NCBI RefSeq assembly: GCF_020623625.1
Contig: NC_060200.1
Span: forward strand, 2,686,001-2,750,000
DNA: 64,000 nt
Source of the DNA: Saccharomycodes ludwigii
Taxonomy: Eukaryota; Ascomycota; Saccharomycetes; Saccharomycodales; Saccharomycodaceae
Reading direction: 5' to 3'
The position numbers were made by a program, and so were the translations under genes. This document shows positions 63,267 through 64,000 of this stretch, piece by piece. Below the pieces are notes generated by a model. That model made no database searches, had not been told where the DNA came from, and worked only from the letters and a program-made list of their open reading frames with translations. Positions within the stretch are counted from its first letter, which is position 1, and every line of letters starts with the position of its first letter.

Positions 63267-63284
63267 TTTTTTCGCGCGAAAAAA
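63267..63284. promoter_or_regulatory. SBF/MBF-like palindrome (TTTCGCGCGAAA core)
   Basis: Perfect 18-bp palindrome containing CGCGAAA on both strands; CRCGAAA is the SCB core bound by Swi4-Swi6. A second CGCGAAA lies at 63431-63437. S. cerevisiae CLN2 is divergent from BBP1 and is driven by SBF, so the sites fit the expected neighbour. Confidence 0.5.
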
Positions 63285-63640
63285 AAAATGTATGCAACAG
63301 TAATAAAATTTTTTTTTTTTTTCTCCATCCAGGAAAAGCTCTTAGGGTGAAGGGAAAGGAAAGATTGTTGTACAGAATAAATTACAAAGTTCAAATTTAA
63401 TAAAATATTTTTGGGAAAATAAAAACATTCCGCGAAAAATATGTATTTATTTTTCTTTGTATTGTTTAGATTAATTGCTACGTGATGGTACAAGAAATAA
63501 TAAAAAAGATCTAGTACCCGTCCGATACAAATAGACATATACATTATTGGGGTGAAGGGGAGGGGGTGAACAGATGATTTACAGCGCTTTATATATATAT
63601 ATTTTTTAATACAATAACGTATTATTTTGTGTTACTGTTT

Positions 63641-63696
63641 TATTTTTATTTTTATTTTTATTTTTATTTTTATTTTTATTTTTATTTTTATTTTTA
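63641..63696. repeat. T5A hexanucleotide tandem repeat
   Basis: About nine TTTTTA units. Confidence 0.88.
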
Positions 63697-63836
63697 ACTT
63701 TAAATTTTTCGTTGCTTTTTTTTTTCCTTTCAACTTTTTTTTTTTTTTTTTAGGTGAAATGACAAAAAGAACATATAACCAACATCAAAAACGTAATAAA
63801 AAATTGAGTGTGCTACGACATTTTACTGAAAATTTA

Positions 63837-63871
63837 TAAAACAAAACAAAACAAAACAAAACAAAACAAAA
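63837..63871. repeat. AAAAC pentanucleotide repeat
   Basis: About six AAAAC units, 40 bp before the 34-nt T run at 63905-63938. Confidence 0.85.
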
Positions 63872-63900
63872 AATGAAACTGAAAAATTAGTTATTATATG

Positions 63901-63940
<40 letters not shown>

Positions 63941-64000
63941 CCAGCTTCTCATTTTGTACTACCACATCTCTCTTTTTTTTTTTTTTTTAAATACATGTAA

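Larger units (their letters stand above)
62869..64000. other. BBP1 promoter and, by synteny, promoter of a G1 cyclin beyond the window
   Basis: About 1.1 kb without a called gene. It contains a CACGTGAC box (63232-63239), an 18-bp palindrome with SBF/MBF-like cores (63267-63284), a further CGCGAAA (63431-63437), a T5A repeat, an AAAAC repeat and a 34-nt T run (63905-63938). A 26-codon ORF near 63760 follows a T-tract ending in AG and is not convincing. Confidence 0.6.

Noticed and set aside
63549-63566. G-rich cluster as a quadruplex
   Set aside because: Only three runs of three or more G with short loops; it may instead be two AGGGG stress elements.
63760-63839. 26-codon ORF after a T-tract ending in AG, resembling a second exon
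   Set aside because: No 5' splice site or branch site upstream, and the peptide matches no family I know. The T-tract is one of many.
1-64000. tRNA genes, transposons, LTR elements, CRISPR arrays, integrated viral genes
   Set aside because: I scanned spacers for A/B boxes, terminal repeats and element-type proteins and saw none; every long ORF belongs to a host family or is a shadow of one.

Overview
This is a strongly AT-rich, intron-poor, gene-rich nuclear segment of a budding yeast (Saccharomycetes), not a bacterium or virus. The evidence is yeast splice signals (GTATGT, TACTAAC, YAG), hallmark yeast proteins (Gal4, Sgs1, Hfi1, Bbp1, Cik1) and long poly(dA:dT) tracts in nearly every intergenic space. 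I count 25 protein genes, one weaker small ORF, and one RNA gene: an intron-containing U3 snoRNA on the minus strand at about 36.97-37.62 kb. I see no mobile element, LTR, CRISPR array, tRNA or rRNA.

Gene order is the main story. From memory of the S. cerevisiae map, the backbone interleaves two regions that are separate there because of the whole-genome duplication: YMR188-YMR199 (MRPS17, GCV2, SGS1, MRPL24, RPL36A, CMC4, ICY1, YMR196W, VTI1, CIK1) and YPL246-YPL255 (RBD2, YPL247C, GAL4, GYP5, RPL36B, YAH1, VIK1, HFI1, BBP1). Finding both on one chromosome implies a lineage that did not undergo that duplication. The extreme AT content and long intergenic spaces would suit Saccharomycodes or a relative; that placement is inference only.

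Layout: 0-4 kb, end of RBD2 and the transporter SEO1. 4.4-11.3 kb, GCV2, a WD40 gene (YPL247C type) and MRPS17, which look inverted as a block. 12.7-24.3 kb, TEF (EF-1A), SGS1, GAL4 and a small ORF in the SPG5 position. 25-30.4 kb, an inserted block (PWP2, MPP6, YIH1, TAH1) that itself interleaves YCR057-060 and YNR024. 30.5-38.7 kb, an FKS3-like glucan synthase and U3. 38.7-44.6 kb, GYP5, MRPL24 and RPL36 (767-nt intron). 45.4-50.6 kb, a single-membrane-span protein, acyl-protein thioesterase, CMC4 and ICY1. 52-62.9 kb, YMR196W-type glycosidase, VTI1, YAH1, CIK1, HFI1 and BBP1. The last 1.1 kb looks like a divergent BBP1/G1-cyclin promoter whose cyclin lies just outside.

The genes are mostly housekeeping. 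Ribosome synthesis (U3, PWP2, MPP6, TAH1, RPL36) and translation (TEF, MRPS17, MRPL24, YIH1) are well represented, but by shared ancestry and chance linkage rather than as an operon-like system. I did not find a convincing new biological system. The items most worth a second look are the U3 gene, the rearrangement history, the G-quadruplex/stress-element promoter of the YMR196W homologue, and several unexplained hairpins.
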